Assembly (NCBI RefSeq): GCF_903970965.1
Contig: NZ_CAJCKW010000012.1
Location: forward strand, 1-64,000
Length of the DNA: 64,000 nt
DNA from: Aureimonas sp. ME7
Lineage (GTDB): Bacteria; Pseudomonadota; Alphaproteobacteria; Rhizobiales; Rhizobiaceae
Direction: 5' to 3'
Shown: in pieces, positions 35,766 through 45,547 of the stretch
How the letters are laid out: every line of letters begins with the position of its first letter
How positions within the stretch are numbered: the stretch's first letter is position 1
Translations under genes and position numbers: made by a program
The notes under the pieces: model-generated
Told to the model about the DNA's origin: nothing
What the model saw: the letters and a program-made list of their open reading frames with translations, nothing else
Databases searched by the model: none

Positions 35766-36360
35766 CGAGCGATCCTTCCTCGCGAGCCCTCCCCGTTCAT
35801 ACGGGAGCGGACACCGCTTCGGAAAGCCCGAGAGCCTGGCGGACGGACTCGATTCGGCCCCTCGTGGCAAGGGAGCCCCCGCGAAAACCCCGTGATTCCG
35901 GGGCCTCTGTGGGAATCAGCGGACAAGGTCCGTCAAGCCTTGGAGCGAATTTTCGCCCCTTTTGAAAACCCCGCCGTCATCCACAGATCGGCACCCCATC
36001 CCCCCTGTGGACGAGTGCTTGTGAAAAGCGGGTCTTTCCCACTTCCGCTACACTCGCTTCGGAAAGCCAGAACCCATGCGCTCCAAGGGTTTCCAACGGC
36101 TGCGAAACGATCGCGGTGCGGCCGGGCATTCGCAGCCTTTTCCGGTGTCCCCTGTGAATTCCCATGATCCACCGACTCATAGAATCAGAATCTCTCTTTT
36201 CATGGATTTCTTTTCTAAGAGGGGAGGACGGGAAAACCTCTGCGGCCCATCTCCCGAACCGGAGGCGCCCGCCGCCAACCCTTCTGAGAAAGCACTGGAC
36301 GGGGCGCCCGAGGGGCGGCATCCCTGCTCCGACAATCCTCCCGGTTTCGAAAGGTCCTTC
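35766..36360. other. Probable chromosomal replication origin (oriC)
   Basis: 595 bases with no gene between divergent maf and hemE, the place of the origin in Caulobacter and many Rhizobiales. DnaA-box-like sites: TCATCCACA (35,977-35,985), TGTGGACGA (36,006-36,014, opposite strand) and TGATCCACC (36,165-36,173), each one or two changes from TTATCCACA or TGATCCACA. An AT-rich block (36,178-36,221, about 70% A+T in a GC-rich genome) next to the last box could be the unwinding element. Flanking core genes read outward on both sides. No ORF here is convincing. Confidence 0.7.
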
Positions 36361-37383
36361 ATGGAAGAGCGAAAGCTTCTGCGCGTCCTCGCCGGCGAGA
36401 CGGTGTTTCCGCCCCCCGTCTGGCTGATGCGCCAGGCCGGGCGCTACCTGCCGGAATACCGCGAGACGCGCGCCAGGGCCGGCGGCTTCCTAGACCTCTG
36501 CTACAATCCCGATCTCGCCACCGAGGTCACGCTCCAGCCGATCCGGCGCTTCGGCTTCGATGCGGCGATCCTCTTTTCCGACATCCTGGTGATCCCCGAC
36601 GCGCTCCAGCGCAACGTGCGCTTCGTGCAAGGCGAAGGGCCGCAGATGGACCCGATCGCCCCCCACGAGATCGCCGCGCTCGATCCGAGCCGCGCCGAAA
36701 CGCACCTCGCCCCGGTGATCGCGACCGTCGCGCGCCTGCGCGCCGAGCTTCCCCCTGAGACCGCCCTCATCGGCTTCTGCGGCGCGCCCTGGACGGTGGC
36801 GACCTACATGATCGCCGGCCACGGCACGCCCGACCAAGCCCCCGCCCGCCTCTTCGCCTACCAGCACCCGGAGGCGATGGACGAACTCCTCGCCCTCCTC
36901 GCCGAGATGAGCGCCGAATATCTGATCCGCCAGCTGGAGGCCGGGGCCGACTGCGTCCAGATCTTCGATTCCTGGGCTGGCGTCCTCGACGAGTTGTCCT
37001 TCCACCGCTTCTCGATCCGTCCGACGAAGGTGATCGTCGATCGCGTGCGCGCGGCCGTCCCCGGCGCCCGCATCATCGGCTTCCCCAAGGGCGCCGGCCC
37101 CCTCCTCCAGGCCTACCGCGAGGGCACCGGCGTCGACGCGCTCGGCCTCGACTGGTCCGTTCCCTTCTCTCACGCCGCCGAGCTCCAAAAATCCGGCCCC
37201 GTCCAAGGCAATCTCGACCCCCTCCGCCTCATCGCCGGCGGCCGAGCGCTCGACGAGGGCATCGACACCATCCTCGAGCGCCTCGGCGCCGGCCCCCTCG
37301 TCTTCAACCTCGGCCACGGCATCACCCCCAACGCCCCCATCGCCCACGTCGAAGCCTTGCTCGAACGCGTGCGGCGCGGGTAG
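36361..37383 (+). CDS. hemE: Uroporphyrinogen decarboxylase
   Basis: 340 residues; removes four carboxyl groups from uroporphyrinogen III to give coproporphyrinogen III. Signatures: [21 protein letters not shown] near residue 20 (quoted in part: [14 protein letters not shown]) and [20 protein letters not shown] carries a conserved Asp. ATG at 36,361 follows a GAAAGG SD. Borders the presumed origin, as in Caulobacter, and reads away from it. Confidence 0.96.
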   Translation: MEERKLLRVLAGETVFPPPVWLMRQAGRYLPEYRETRARAGGFLDLCYNPDLATEVTLQPIRRFGFDAAILFSDILVIPDALQRNVRFVQGEGPQMDPIAPHEIAALDPSRAETHLAPVIATVARLRAELPPETALIGFCGAPWTVATYMIAGHGTPDQAPARLFAYQHPEAMDELLALLAEMSAEYLIRQLEAGADCVQIFDSWAGVLDELSFHRFSIRPTKVIVDRVRAAVPGARIIGFPKGAGPLLQAYREGTGVDALGLDWSVPFSHAAELQKSGPVQGNLDPLRLIAGGRALDEGIDTILERLGAGPLVFNLGHGITPNAPIAHVEALLERVRRG

Positions 37384-37395
37384 CGGATGGAATGG

Positions 37396-37570
37396 CGGGG
37401 CTGCCGCCCCGGTCCCCGCTCGGGAAGGAATTCCCGAACCCTTCTTTTCGTTTGGACTTATTTCCGAGATCGGGGAGGGCCAGCGGCCCTCCCTGATCTC
37501 GGACACATCCCCAACGAAGAGGGGTCCAGGGGAAATCATTTCCCCTGGCGGGGTTTGGGGCTGAGCCCCA
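37396..37570. repeat. Hairpin mosaic repeat, copy B
   Basis: Downstream of hemE. Same palindromic blocks as the copy at 9,089-9,222, but with an extra piece (37,479-37,520) that extends GAGATCGGGGAGGGCC into a long hairpin closed by GGCCCTCCCTGATCTC (about 37,465-37,500). A 40-base block at 37,521-37,560 is identical to copy A. The long hairpin may also terminate hemE. Confidence 0.7.
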
Positions 37571-37678
37571 TGCCACCCGTCCGCCAACCCTCGCCCCATG
37601 CCCTTGGACAAAGCGTCGGCTTTTGTTTGGAAGGGTTCTGGATTAGGCAGGTTGGAAGATGATGAGGGTGGTTGGTCG

Positions 37679-38209
37679 ATGAGCGTTCAGGGGTCTTCGG
37701 AGGTGGCGAAGGATCGGTCGCTGTTGGTTTCGCTGGCGGGCGGGCTGGTTCTGGCGGTGGTGCTGTTCGGGTTCGTTCCGCTGGAAGCGGAGCTCTGGGT
37801 AAAGAGCCTGCATATCCTGGCGGTGATCTCGTGGATGGCGGGAATGCTCTATCTGCCGCGCCTCTTCGTGTACCACACGGAGGCGGGCGTCGGCTCGGCG
37901 CAGGCCGAGACGTTCAAGGTGATGGAGCGGCGCCTGATGCGCGGCATCATCAACCCGGCGATGATCGTGACCTGGGTGGCGGGACTGTGGCTGGCCTACG
38001 AGGTCTATGCGTTCCGGGGCGGCTGGCTGCATGCCAAGCTTCTGTTCGTGGTGCTCCTGTCGGGTGTGCACGGCTATCTGTCGGCCTCGCGCAAGCGCTT
38101 CGAGCGCGACGAGATCACCAAGACCAGTCGACACTGGCGCATCGTCAACGAGGTGCCGGCGCTTCTCATGGTCGCCATCGTGATCCTGGTGGTGGTGAAG
38201 CCGTTCTGA
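37679..38209 (+). CDS. hemJ: Protoporphyrinogen oxidase HemJ
   Basis: 176 residues, four or five transmembrane helices. Heme-binding, membrane protoporphyrinogen IX oxidase of the HemJ (CopD-like) type: WVKSLHILAVISWMAGMLYL and LPRLFVYHTEA contain the conserved His and Arg; WLHAKLLFVVLLSGVHGYL has two more His. Penultimate step of heme synthesis, next to hemE. ATG 37,679 (MSVQGSSEV) chosen; the open frame back to 37,598 runs into the repeat. Confidence 0.9.
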   Translation: MSVQGSSEVAKDRSLLVSLAGGLVLAVVLFGFVPLEAELWVKSLHILAVISWMAGMLYLPRLFVYHTEAGVGSAQAETFKVMERRLMRGIINPAMIVTWVAGLWLAYEVYAFRGGWLHAKLLFVVLLSGVHGYLSASRKRFERDEITKTSRHWRIVNEVPALLMVAIVILVVVKPF

Positions 38210-38286
38210 CGGGCGGCGGTGCTTGCCTTTCGGCGGAGCGGCGCGATCTTGGGTGTCGTCCGTTCCATGGAGCCGCGTCCGTTCCC

Positions 38287-38835
38287 GTGTCCCAGCCTTC
38301 CCCCGTTTCCGGCCGCCCCACCTGTCTCGTCGTGATGGGGCCGTCGGGCACGGGCAAGACCACGACGGCCAAGGGGCTTGCCGCGCGCCTCGGTTGGCGT
38401 TTCGCGGAAGCCGACGAGTTCCATCCCCCTGCCAACATCGAGAAGATGCGGGAGGGCGTTCCCTTGAACGACGAGGACCGGGCGCCGTGGCTGGCTTCCA
38501 TCCGCGACTGGATATCGGAGCGCGCGGACGCGGGGGCGAGCGTCGTGATCACCTGCTCGGCGCTGAAGCGCCGCTACCGCGACACCCTGCGCGAGGCACG
38601 CTCGCATGTGCGCTTCGTCGAGCTGGAAGGCGACATGGACGTGATCCGCGAGCGGATGGAAAAGCGCCGGGGGCACTACATGCCGCCCTCGCTCCTCGCC
38701 TCGCAGTTCGCCGATTTCCAGCCGCTGGAAGCCGATGAGGAAGGCGTGCGCGTGTCGGTCGCGCAGGCGCCGGACGCGGTGGTGGAGGATGCCCTGCACC
38801 GCCTGGGGCTCGAAGCGCAGGCCTCCTCCGCTTAG
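38287..38835 (+). CDS. Gluconokinase
   Basis: 182 residues. GntK/IdnK-type kinase that makes 6-phosphogluconate: VVMGPSGTGKTTTAKGLAAR (P-loop), FAEADEFHPPANIEKMREGVPL, a strong gluconokinase signature, then DRAPWLASI and CSALKRRYRD. GTG start at 38,287 chosen to include the first beta-strand; the only nearby ATG lies within the P-loop strand. 77 bases after hemJ. Confidence 0.92.
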   Translation: MSQPSPVSGRPTCLVVMGPSGTGKTTTAKGLAARLGWRFAEADEFHPPANIEKMREGVPLNDEDRAPWLASIRDWISERADAGASVVITCSALKRRYRDTLREARSHVRFVELEGDMDVIRERMEKRRGHYMPPSLLASQFADFQPLEADEEGVRVSVAQAPDAVVEDALHRLGLEAQASSA

Positions 38836-39012
38836 ATACCCGCGCGCCCCGCCCGCTCCGATCCCATCTTGCGGGGCGTCGGCGGGTCCGCTATAGGATT
38901 CTTCGTCTATCCCGCCTCAAGGCGCGACGCGGCATGGCCGATCGTCCCGTCTGCTTCTGCCGAACCCCTCGCCTTGCTGTTCCGGCCGAGCCCATCCCCC
39001 GTTGATTTACGC

Positions 39013-39047
39013 CCCCATCGCCGAGCGGCCTGACGGCCCGGATGGGG
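39013..39047 (+). promoter_or_regulatory. Hairpin in the rho leader
   Basis: CCCCATC (39,013-39,019) pairs with GATGGGG (39,041-39,047) with an inner GGCC/GGCC stem, ending 15 bases before the rho ATG. Rho is known to autoregulate by attenuation in E. coli; whether this hairpin matters is a guess. Confidence 0.3.
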
Positions 39048-39062
39048 TGGAGCCCTATTTCC

Positions 39063-40328
39063 ATGTCCGAGATCAAACTCCAGGACCTCAAGAACAAGAA
39101 CGCCGCCGAGCTCGTCGCCTTTGCCGAGGAGAACGAGGTCGAGAACGCGTCCGTCCTGCGCAAGCAGGAGCTGCTTTTCGCCATCCTGAAGCGCTTGGCC
39201 GCGCAGGATGTCGAGATCATCGGCGAGGGCGTCGTCGAGGTGCTGCAGGACGGCTTCGGCTTCCTGCGCAGCCCCGAGGCCAACTATCTGCCGGGCCCCG
39301 ACGACATCTACATCAGCCCTTCCCAGATCCGCCGCTTCTCCTTGAAGACCGGCGACACTGTGGAAGGCACGATCCGCTCCCCAAAAGACGGCGAGCGCTA
39401 TTTCGCGCTTCTCAAGGTCAATACGATCAACTTCGACGACCCGGAGCGGATCCGCCACAAGAGCCACTTCGACAACCTGACGCCGCTCTATCCGAACGAG
39501 CGGTTCAAGATGGAGAATCCGGATCCGACCAAGAAGGATCTGTCGGCCCGTGTGATCGACCTCGTCGCCCCGCTCGGCAAGGGCCAGCGCGCGCTGATCG
39601 TCGCCCCGCCGCGCACCGGCAAGACGGTGCTCCTCCAGAACATCGCCCATTCGATCACCGCCAACCATCCCGAGTGCTACCTCATCGTGCTGCTCATCGA
39701 CGAGCGGCCGGAGGAAGTCACCGACATGCAGCGCTCGGTGAAGGGCGAGGTCGTGTCCTCGACCTTCGACGAGCCGGCGACGCGCCACGTCCAGGTCGCC
39801 GAGATGGTGATCGAGAAGGCCAAGCGCCTCGTCGAGCACGGGCGCGACGTGGTGATCCTTCTGGATTCCATCACGCGTCTCGGCCGCGCCTACAACACGG
39901 TGGTTCCCTCCTCCGGCAAGGTGCTGACGGGCGGCGTCGACGCCAACGCCCTCCAGCGCCCCAAGCGCTTCTTCGGCGCGGCACGCAACATCGAGGAAGG
40001 CGGCTCGCTCACCATCATCGCGACCGCGCTGATCGACACGGGCTCCCGCATGGACGAGGTGATCTTCGAGGAGTTCAAGGGCACCGGCAATTCCGAGCTC
40101 GTGCTCGACCGCAAGGTCGCCGACAAGCGCATCTTCCCGGCCATGGATATCCTCAAGTCCGGCACGCGCAAGGAGGACCTCCTCGTGCCGCGCCAGGACC
40201 TGCAGAAGATCTTCGTCCTGCGCCGCATCCTGGCGCCGATGGGCACCACGGACGCGATCGAGTTCCTCAACGACAAGCTCAAGCAGACCAAGTCCAACGC
40301 GGACTTCTTCGACTCGATGAACACGTAA
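39063..40328 (+). CDS. rho: Transcription termination factor Rho
   Basis: 421 residues, the usual alphaproteobacterial length. Hexameric RNA helicase. N-terminal SAP-like and OSB RNA-binding domain ([21 protein letters not shown]), Walker [14 protein letters not shown] near residue 178, Walker [17 protein letters not shown] (DSITR), Q-loop and R-loop regions [18 protein letters not shown] 39,063 (MSEIKLQDL) is the known start type; an upstream ATG at 39,042 lies within the leader hairpin. Followed by a perfect terminator. Confidence 0.97.
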   Translation: MSEIKLQDLKNKNAAELVAFAEENEVENASVLRKQELLFAILKRLAAQDVEIIGEGVVEVLQDGFGFLRSPEANYLPGPDDIYISPSQIRRFSLKTGDTVEGTIRSPKDGERYFALLKVNTINFDDPERIRHKSHFDNLTPLYPNERFKMENPDPTKKDLSARVIDLVAPLGKGQRALIVAPPRTGKTVLLQNIAHSITANHPECYLIVLLIDERPEEVTDMQRSVKGEVVSSTFDEPATRHVQVAEMVIEKAKRLVEHGRDVVILLDSITRLGRAYNTVVPSSGKVLTGGVDANALQRPKRFFGAARNIEEGGSLTIIATALIDTGSRMDEVIFEEFKGTGNSELVLDRKVADKRIFPAMDILKSGTRKEDLLVPRQDLQKIFVLRRILAPMGTTDAIEFLNDKLKQTKSNADFFDSMNT

Positions 40329-40350
40329 GGGGGGACATTTCCCCTTTCCG

Positions 40351-40382
40351 AAGGCCGCCGTGGCGACACGGCGGCCTTTTTC
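40351..40382 (+). terminator. Rho-independent terminator of rho
   Basis: AAGGCCGCCGT / ACGGCGGCCTT type stem with a short loop, followed by TTTTT. 22 bases past the stop. Confidence 0.92.
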
Positions 40383-40435
40383 GTGCGCGAACGGAGTGCT
40401 AGAGCCCGGCGAACAGGACAGGAGCCAGCCCCGCC

Positions 40436-40921
40436 ATGACCGACCAGCCGAGCCGACCGGATGCGGTGCGCCGCGTCGAGATCGCGGCGCTCGCCAAAAG
40501 CCTTGCCATTCGCGTGGTGGAAACGCAGACCATCGCGCGCACGGCCGAGGAAGCCGCCGCCGCCGTGTCGGTCTCGGTCGGGCAGATCGTCAAGAGCCTC
40601 GTTTTCCGGGGCAAGGAGACGGGCACCGCCTATCTGCTTCTCGTGTCGGGCGCCAACCGGGTGAACGAGAAGGCGGTCGGCGCCGTGATCGGCGAGGCGC
40701 TCGGCCGCGCCGACGCCGATTTCGTGCGGGACGCCACGAGCTTTGCCATCGGCGGTGTCGCGCCGCTCGGGGCCCCCACGCCGCTGCGCACCTTCATGGA
40801 CCGCGACCTCCTCGCGTTTCCCTTCGTCTGGGCGGCCGCCGGCACGCCGTTCCACGTGTTCGAAACGGTGCCGGACGCGCTTCGCGTCGCCTGCGACGCC
40901 GAGGTGATCGGGGTGTCATGA
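40436..40921 (+). CDS. YbaK/ProX-type aminoacyl-tRNA deacylase
   Basis: 161 residues. Trans-editing fold that hydrolyses mischarged tRNA (Cys-tRNA-Pro or Ala-tRNA-Pro types). Conserved catalytic Lys in VGQIVKSLVFRG and the GGVAPLGAP loop. Its stop overlaps the mnmE start (ATGA), so it leads the mnmE-GNAT-mnmG-rsmG-parAB run. Confidence 0.9.
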   Translation: MTDQPSRPDAVRRVEIAALAKSLAIRVVETQTIARTAEEAAAAVSVSVGQIVKSLVFRGKETGTAYLLLVSGANRVNEKAVGAVIGEALGRADADFVRDATSFAIGGVAPLGAPTPLRTFMDRDLLAFPFVWAAAGTPFHVFETVPDALRVACDAEVIGVS

Positions 40922-42225
40922 CGGACACGATCGCCGCCCTGTCGTCCGGCACCCTGCCCGCCGGCATCGCGGTCCTGCGCGTCAGCGGGCCGGCGGCGCG
41001 CGGGGCGATGGAGAACCTCTCGGGCGGCGTTCCCGAACCGCGCCGCGCGGTCTTGCGCACGTTTCGGGGTGCCGATGGCGCGCCGATCGACCGGGGCCTC
41101 CTTCTGTTCTTCCCCGCGCCCGGCTCGGTATCGGGCGAGGATCTCGCCGAGTTTCACATTCATGGCGGGCGAGCGGTGGCGAGCGCCATGCTGGCTGCCC
41201 TCACCCGCCTTCCCGGCATCCGACTGGCGGAGGCCGGCGAGTTCACCCGCCGCGCCTTCGAGAACGGGCGGATCGACCTGACGGAAGCCGAAGGCCTTGC
41301 CGATCTCCTGGCAGCCGAAACGCAAGGCCAGCGCGCCCAGGCGCTGGCGCAGGCCGACGGCGGCATGCGCCAGTTGGCCGACGGCTGGATGCGCCGCCTT
41401 CTCCACGCCCGCGCGCTGCTGGAGGCCGATTTCGACTTTTCCGACGAAGGCGACGTGTCGGACGACGTCTCGCAAGGGGTCGCCGCCGAGATCGCGCGTC
41501 TCCTCGCCGACATGGAGGAGAGCCTTTCCGGCGCCCGGCGCGGCGAAATCTGGCGCTACGGATTCCACGTCGTGATCGCGGGCGCGCCGAACGCCGGCAA
41601 GTCCAGCCTTCTCAACGCGCTGGCCGAGCGCGAGGTCGCGATCGTCTCGCCCGTTCCCGGCACAACGCGCGACGTGATCGAGCTGCGCCTCGACCTCGGC
41701 GGCATTCCCGTGCGCTTTTCCGACACGGCGGGCCTGCGCGAGGCCGGCGACGCCGTGGAGCGCATCGGCATCGAGCGCGCCCGTGCCGCGATGGAGGCCG
41801 CCGGGCTCGTGCTTCATCTCACTGAGCCGGGCGGGACGAACGAAAACCTCGGGCTCGATCCGGCTATTCCGAGCTTGCGCATCCGCACCAAGTCCGATCT
41901 CGGCGACACGGCTTCCCGGCCGGACGCCGACCTTGCCATATCGGCGCAGACGGGCGCGGGTCTTCCCGAACTGATCGCGCGCATCGCCGCCCATGCCGGC
42001 GCGGCGGTGGGCGACCCCGCCGCCGTTCTGCCGGCGCGCGAGCGCCATCGCGAGATCATCGCGGGCACGCTTGGCCTCCTCCGGGACTTCGATACGACCC
42101 TCCCCCCGGAAATCGCCGCCGAAACCCTTCGCCTTGCCGCCGACCGGCTCGGGAGCCTGACGGGGCGAACCGGCGTCGAGGACCTTCTTGGCGTCATCTT
42201 TTCCGAGTTCTGTATCGGCAAGTAG
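40918..42225 (+). CDS. mnmE: tRNA modification GTPase MnmE
   Basis: 435 residues. With MnmG it makes the 5-carboxymethylaminomethyl group on U34 of tRNA. N-terminal tetrahydrofolate-binding domain (DTIAALSSGTLPAGIAVLRV), G1 GAPNAGKSS near residue 221, G3 DTAG, and the C-terminal FCIGK with the conserved Cys. ATG overlaps the YbaK-type stop. The mnmE-mnmG-rsmG-parA-parB order is classic for the origin region. Confidence 0.97.
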   Translation: MTDTIAALSSGTLPAGIAVLRVSGPAARGAMENLSGGVPEPRRAVLRTFRGADGAPIDRGLLLFFPAPGSVSGEDLAEFHIHGGRAVASAMLAALTRLPGIRLAEAGEFTRRAFENGRIDLTEAEGLADLLAAETQGQRAQALAQADGGMRQLADGWMRRLLHARALLEADFDFSDEGDVSDDVSQGVAAEIARLLADMEESLSGARRGEIWRYGFHVVIAGAPNAGKSSLLNALAEREVAIVSPVPGTTRDVIELRLDLGGIPVRFSDTAGLREAGDAVERIGIERARAAMEAAGLVLHLTEPGGTNENLGLDPAIPSLRIRTKSDLGDTASRPDADLAISAQTGAGLPELIARIAAHAGAAVGDPAAVLPARERHREIIAGTLGLLRDFDTTLPPEIAAETLRLAADRLGSLTGRTGVEDLLGVIFSEFCIGK

Positions 42226-42270
42226 GGGCGCGGCCCCTGGAACTGGGGGGCGTCCTTGGATCGTGGTCGA

Positions 42271-42825
42271 ATGCCGAGACCAGCCGCCGTCCCCAGCGAC
42301 CCGTTCGTCATCCGCGGCGCCGAGCCGGGCGATGCCGACGGCATCGCGGCCCTGTGCAACCTGCCGGCCTTTCGGTTCGGCACGCTGCGCCTGCCCTTCG
42401 AGACCGGCGACAAGGTCCGGCGCCGCCTGTTCGAGGGGCGGTCGGACCTCACCCTCCTCGTGGCCGAAATCGGCCCGCAGATCGTGGGCACCGCCTCGCT
42501 CCATCGCGACGCCGGGCGGCGGGCGCATGTCGGGGCGATCGGCATGGGCGTCCACGACGATTTCCACCGCCGCGGCATCGGCCGCGCCCTTCTGTGCGCG
42601 CTCCTCGATCTGGCCGACGATTGGCTCGGCCTCCTGCGGCTCGAACTCGACGTCCAGGTCGACAACGATCCGGCCGTCTCGCTCTACCGCTCGGCCGGCT
42701 TCGAGATCGAGGGGCGGGCGCGCCAGTCCACCCTTCGCGCCGGCGCCTATGTCGACTGCTTCATCATGGCCCGCCTGCGACCGGTTCCGACGACGCCCTC
42801 CTCGACCCCGCCGCTCGCACCCTGA
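42271..42825 (+). CDS. GNAT-family N-acetyltransferase
   Basis: 184 residues. Acetyl-CoA site GMGVHDDFHRRGIGRALL (motif A with R-R-G-I-G) near residue 95-112, and NDPAVSLYRSAGFEIEGRAR (motif B). Close to RimI/YhhY-type enzymes; target unknown. ATG 42,271 chosen; a TTG at 42,256 is possible. Inserted between mnmE and mnmG, which are usually adjacent. Confidence 0.88.
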   Translation: MPRPAAVPSDPFVIRGAEPGDADGIAALCNLPAFRFGTLRLPFETGDKVRRRLFEGRSDLTLLVAEIGPQIVGTASLHRDAGRRAHVGAIGMGVHDDFHRRGIGRALLCALLDLADDWLGLLRLELDVQVDNDPAVSLYRSAGFEIEGRARQSTLRAGAYVDCFIMARLRPVPTTPSSTPPLAP

Positions 42826-42888
42826 CCGCATCGCGTTCGTACGGCATCGATTGACAGCCCGGCGGCGCCAAGGCTTAACCCTTGTCCC

Positions 42889-44772
42889 ATGACACAGGAA
42901 CCAGTCGAACTCGTCGCCGACGTCGTGGTGATCGGCGGCGGACACGCGGGCGTCGAGGCCGCAAGCGCGGCCGCGCGCGCCGGGGCGTCCACCATTCTCC
43001 TGACGCACGCCTTCGAGACGGTCGGCGCGATGAGCTGCAATCCGGCGATCGGGGGCATCGGCAAGGGCCATCTCGTGCGCGAGATCGATGCGCTCGGCGG
43101 CATCATGAGCGAGGCCGCCGACCGGGGCGGTATCCAGTTCCGCCTCCTCAATCGACGCAAGGGTCCGGCCGTTCGCGGCCCTCGCACCCAGGCCGACCGC
43201 AAGCTCTACAAGGCGGCGGTGCAGGCCGCGGTGCGCGCGCAAGCCGGGCTGCGGGTGGTCAAGGGCGATGCCTTCGATCTCGATCTAGATGAGGGCAACC
43301 GCGTCCGGGGCGTCGTCTTGGAGGACGGCCGGCGCATCCGCTGCGGCGCGGCCGTCATCACCACCGGCACCTTCCTGAACGGCCTGATCCACATCGGCAC
43401 CACCAAGATCCCGGCCGGGCGCGTTGGGGAAAAGCCCTCGCTTGGGCTGTCCGTGACGCTGCGCCGCCTCGGCCTGCGCCTCGGCCGCCTGAAGACGGGT
43501 ACGCCGGCGCGGCTCGACGGGCGTACGATCGACTGGGCCGGGCTCGACATGCAGCGCCCGGACGACGAGCCTTACCCGTTCTCGTATCTGACGACCCGGA
43601 TCGACAATCCGCAGATCGACTGCGGCATCACCCGCACGACGCCCGAGACCCACCAGATCATCCGCGACAACCTCCACCGCTCGGCCCTTTATTCCGGGGA
43701 TATCGAAGGCGTCGGCCCGCGCTATTGCCCCTCGATCGAGGACAAGATCGTCAAGTTCGGCGACCGCGACGGGCATCAGGTGTTTCTGGAGCCGGAAGGG
43801 CTGGACGACCCGACGGTCTATCCGAACGGCCTGTCGACATCGCTTCCCGCCGACGTGCAGGAGGCCTTCCTCCGATCGCTTCCGGGTCTCGAACGCGTCG
43901 CCATCCTGAAGCCCGGCTATGCCATCGAATACGACCATGTGGACCCGCGCGAGCTTACCCGCTCGCTGGAGGTGCGCGCGGCGCGAGGCCTGTTCCTCGC
44001 CGGGCAGATCAACGGAACGACGGGCTACGAGGAGGCGGCGGCGCAAGGGCTGCTCGCCGGGCTCAACGCGGCGCGCCGCGCGGGCGGGGCCGAGCCCGTC
44101 GTGGTGGACCGCTCCGACGCCTATCTCGGCGTGATGGTGGACGACCTGACGAGCCGGGGCGTGTCCGAGCCCTATCGCATGTTCACCAGCCGCGCCGAGT
44201 TCCGCCTGTCGCTGCGCGCCGACAACGCCGACCGGCGGATGACGCCGCTCGGGATCGAGTGGGGTTTGGTGGACGGCAGGCGCCGCTCGTTGTTCGAGGC
44301 CAGCGAACTGGCGCTGACCGACGCGCGCAAGCGCCTCGAATCCCTGTCGCTGACCTCGACCGAGGCCGCCCGCAACGGGCTACCGGTCAATCAGGATGGA
44401 CGCACGCGAACGGCGTGGCTGCTCCTGTCGCATGCCGACATTTCGCTCGATATGCTCATCAAGGTTTGGCCGGAAATCCAGGATATAAAAGGATCGGTTC
44501 GGGAGCGGATCGAAATCGAGGCGGGTTATGACGTTTATCTCGATCGCCAGCGCCGCGACCAGTTGCAGTTGAAGCGGGACGAGGCGCGAGCCATTCCGCA
44601 AACGCTCGATTTCGCCGCCATCAAAGGCCTGTCGAACGAGCTTCGCCAGAAGCTGACGGAGCGTCGGCCCACGACGGTCGCCGAAGCCGAGCGCATCGAC
44701 GGGATGACGCCGACCGCCCTCGCCCTGATCCTCGTCGCCCTTCGAAAGGTGGACCTTGCGCAAGCCGCTTGA
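42889..44772 (+). CDS. mnmG: tRNA uridine-5-carboxymethylaminomethyl modification enzyme MnmG
   Basis: 627 residues; FAD and NADH enzyme partner of Mnm[16 protein letters not shown] (FAD loop) near residue 14, [41 protein letters not shown] and the C-terminal helical domain. Start ATGACACAGGAACC at 42,889. Overlaps the long rsmG frame by 17 bases if rsmG starts at TTG 44,756. Confidence 0.97.
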   Translation: MTQEPVELVADVVVIGGGHAGVEAASAAARAGASTILLTHAFETVGAMSCNPAIGGIGKGHLVREIDALGGIMSEAADRGGIQFRLLNRRKGPAVRGPRTQADRKLYKAAVQAAVRAQAGLRVVKGDAFDLDLDEGNRVRGVVLEDGRRIRCGAAVITTGTFLNGLIHIGTTKIPAGRVGEKPSLGLSVTLRRLGLRLGRLKTGTPARLDGRTIDWAGLDMQRPDDEPYPFSYLTTRIDNPQIDCGITRTTPETHQIIRDNLHRSALYSGDIEGVGPRYCPSIEDKIVKFGDRDGHQVFLEPEGLDDPTVYPNGLSTSLPADVQEAFLRSLPGLERVAILKPGYAIEYDHVDPRELTRSLEVRAARGLFLAGQINGTTGYEEAAAQGLLAGLNAARRAGGAEPVVVDRSDAYLGVMVDDLTSRGVSEPYRMFTSRAEFRLSLRADNADRRMTPLGIEWGLVDGRRRSLFEASELALTDARKRLESLSLTSTEAARNGLPVNQDGRTRTAWLLLSHADISLDMLIKVWPEIQDIKGSVRERIEIEAGYDVYLDRQRRDQLQLKRDEARAIPQTLDFAAIKGLSNELRQKLTERRPTTVAEAERIDGMTPTALALILVALRKVDLAQAA

Positions 44773-44830
44773 TCGAAAGGCGGCTCGCCCCGCCGCCTCC
44801 CCGAAGCGCTCGACCCCTCCCCGTCCCCGC

Positions 44831-45487
44831 ATGGGCAAGGCGGCGACGGAGGCGAAGCTTGCCGAAGAGCGCTCCGCTGTCCTGTCACGCAACGCTGTTT
44901 CACGTGAAACAGTGGAGCGGTTGGACGCCTATGTCACTCTCCTACGCACGTGGCAGGCACGCATTAACCTGATCGCGCCTTCCACCGTGCCGGAAATCTG
45001 GACGCGCCATATCGAAGACGGTCTGGTCCTCGGCGAGAAGGCGAAAGCTGTTTCGCGCTGGGTCGATCTCGGCTCGGGTGCCGGACTGCCGGGGATCGTT
45101 CTCGGTATTCTTATGGCCGAGCGTGAGGGCGGGTCGGTGCATCTCATTGAGAGCAACGACAAGAAGGCAGCGTTCCTGCGCACGGCCGCGCGCGAGTTGA
45201 ACCTTCCGGTGACGGTCCATGCGGAGCGGATCGAGGGCTGCGGAGGCGTGCTGGCAGCGGCGGACGGCATCAGCGCCCGGGCGCTGGCCTCGCTCGCCGA
45301 TCTCTTCTCCCTCGTTGCCCCGCACAAGCGTGAGGACACCATTCTCTGGTTCCTCAAGGGGCGCTCGCACGAGAGCGAAATCGCGGAAGCTGCTGCCCAT
45401 TGGCGTTCTAACATGGTAAAGCATCCCTCACCCGTCGAGGATGGCTCGGTGGTCCTGGAAATCCGCTCCCTCCAGCGGATCGCCTAA
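44831..45487 (+). CDS. rsmG: 16S rRNA (guanine-527 N7) methyltransferase RsmG
   Basis: 218 residues from the ATG at 44,831 (a TTG start at 44,756 overlapping mnmG would add 25 residues of basic, Pro-rich sequence). SAM-binding WVDLGSGAGLPGIVLG near residue 72, HIEDGL, and SARALASLADL. It contains the parS site in the codons for AVSRETVERL, where the protein motif V-S-R-E-T coincides with TTTCACGTGAAAC. Upstream of parAB. Confidence 0.94.
   Translation: MGKAATEAKLAEERSAVLSRNAVSRETVERLDAYVTLLRTWQARINLIAPSTVPEIWTRHIEDGLVLGEKAKAVSRWVDLGSGAGLPGIVLGILMAEREGGSVHLIESNDKKAAFLRTAARELNLPVTVHAERIEGCGGVLAAADGISARALASLADLFSLVAPHKREDTILWFLKGRSHESEIAEAAAHWRSNMVKHPSPVEDGSVVLEIRSLQRIA
44896..44911. other. parS site, perfect
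   Basis: TGTTTCACGTGAAACA, a perfect 16-base palindrome identical to the bacterial parS consensus, inside rsmG and about 640 bases before parA. ParB nucleation site about 8.8 kb right of the presumed origin. Confidence 0.96.
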
Positions 45488-45547
45488 ACCCGCCGGCCTT
45501 TGGAATGACGCTCGCGCGCACCGCGCCCGGGTTGGAGACGACAGAAC

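Noticed and set aside
40846-40870. CCACGTG-containing sequence considered as another parS
   Set aside because: TTCCACGTGTTCG shares only the CACGTG core; the flanking arms do not match.
40630-43242. 870-codon minus-strand open frame
   Set aside because: Antisense of mnmE, the GNAT gene and part of mnmG, all of which carry clear motifs.
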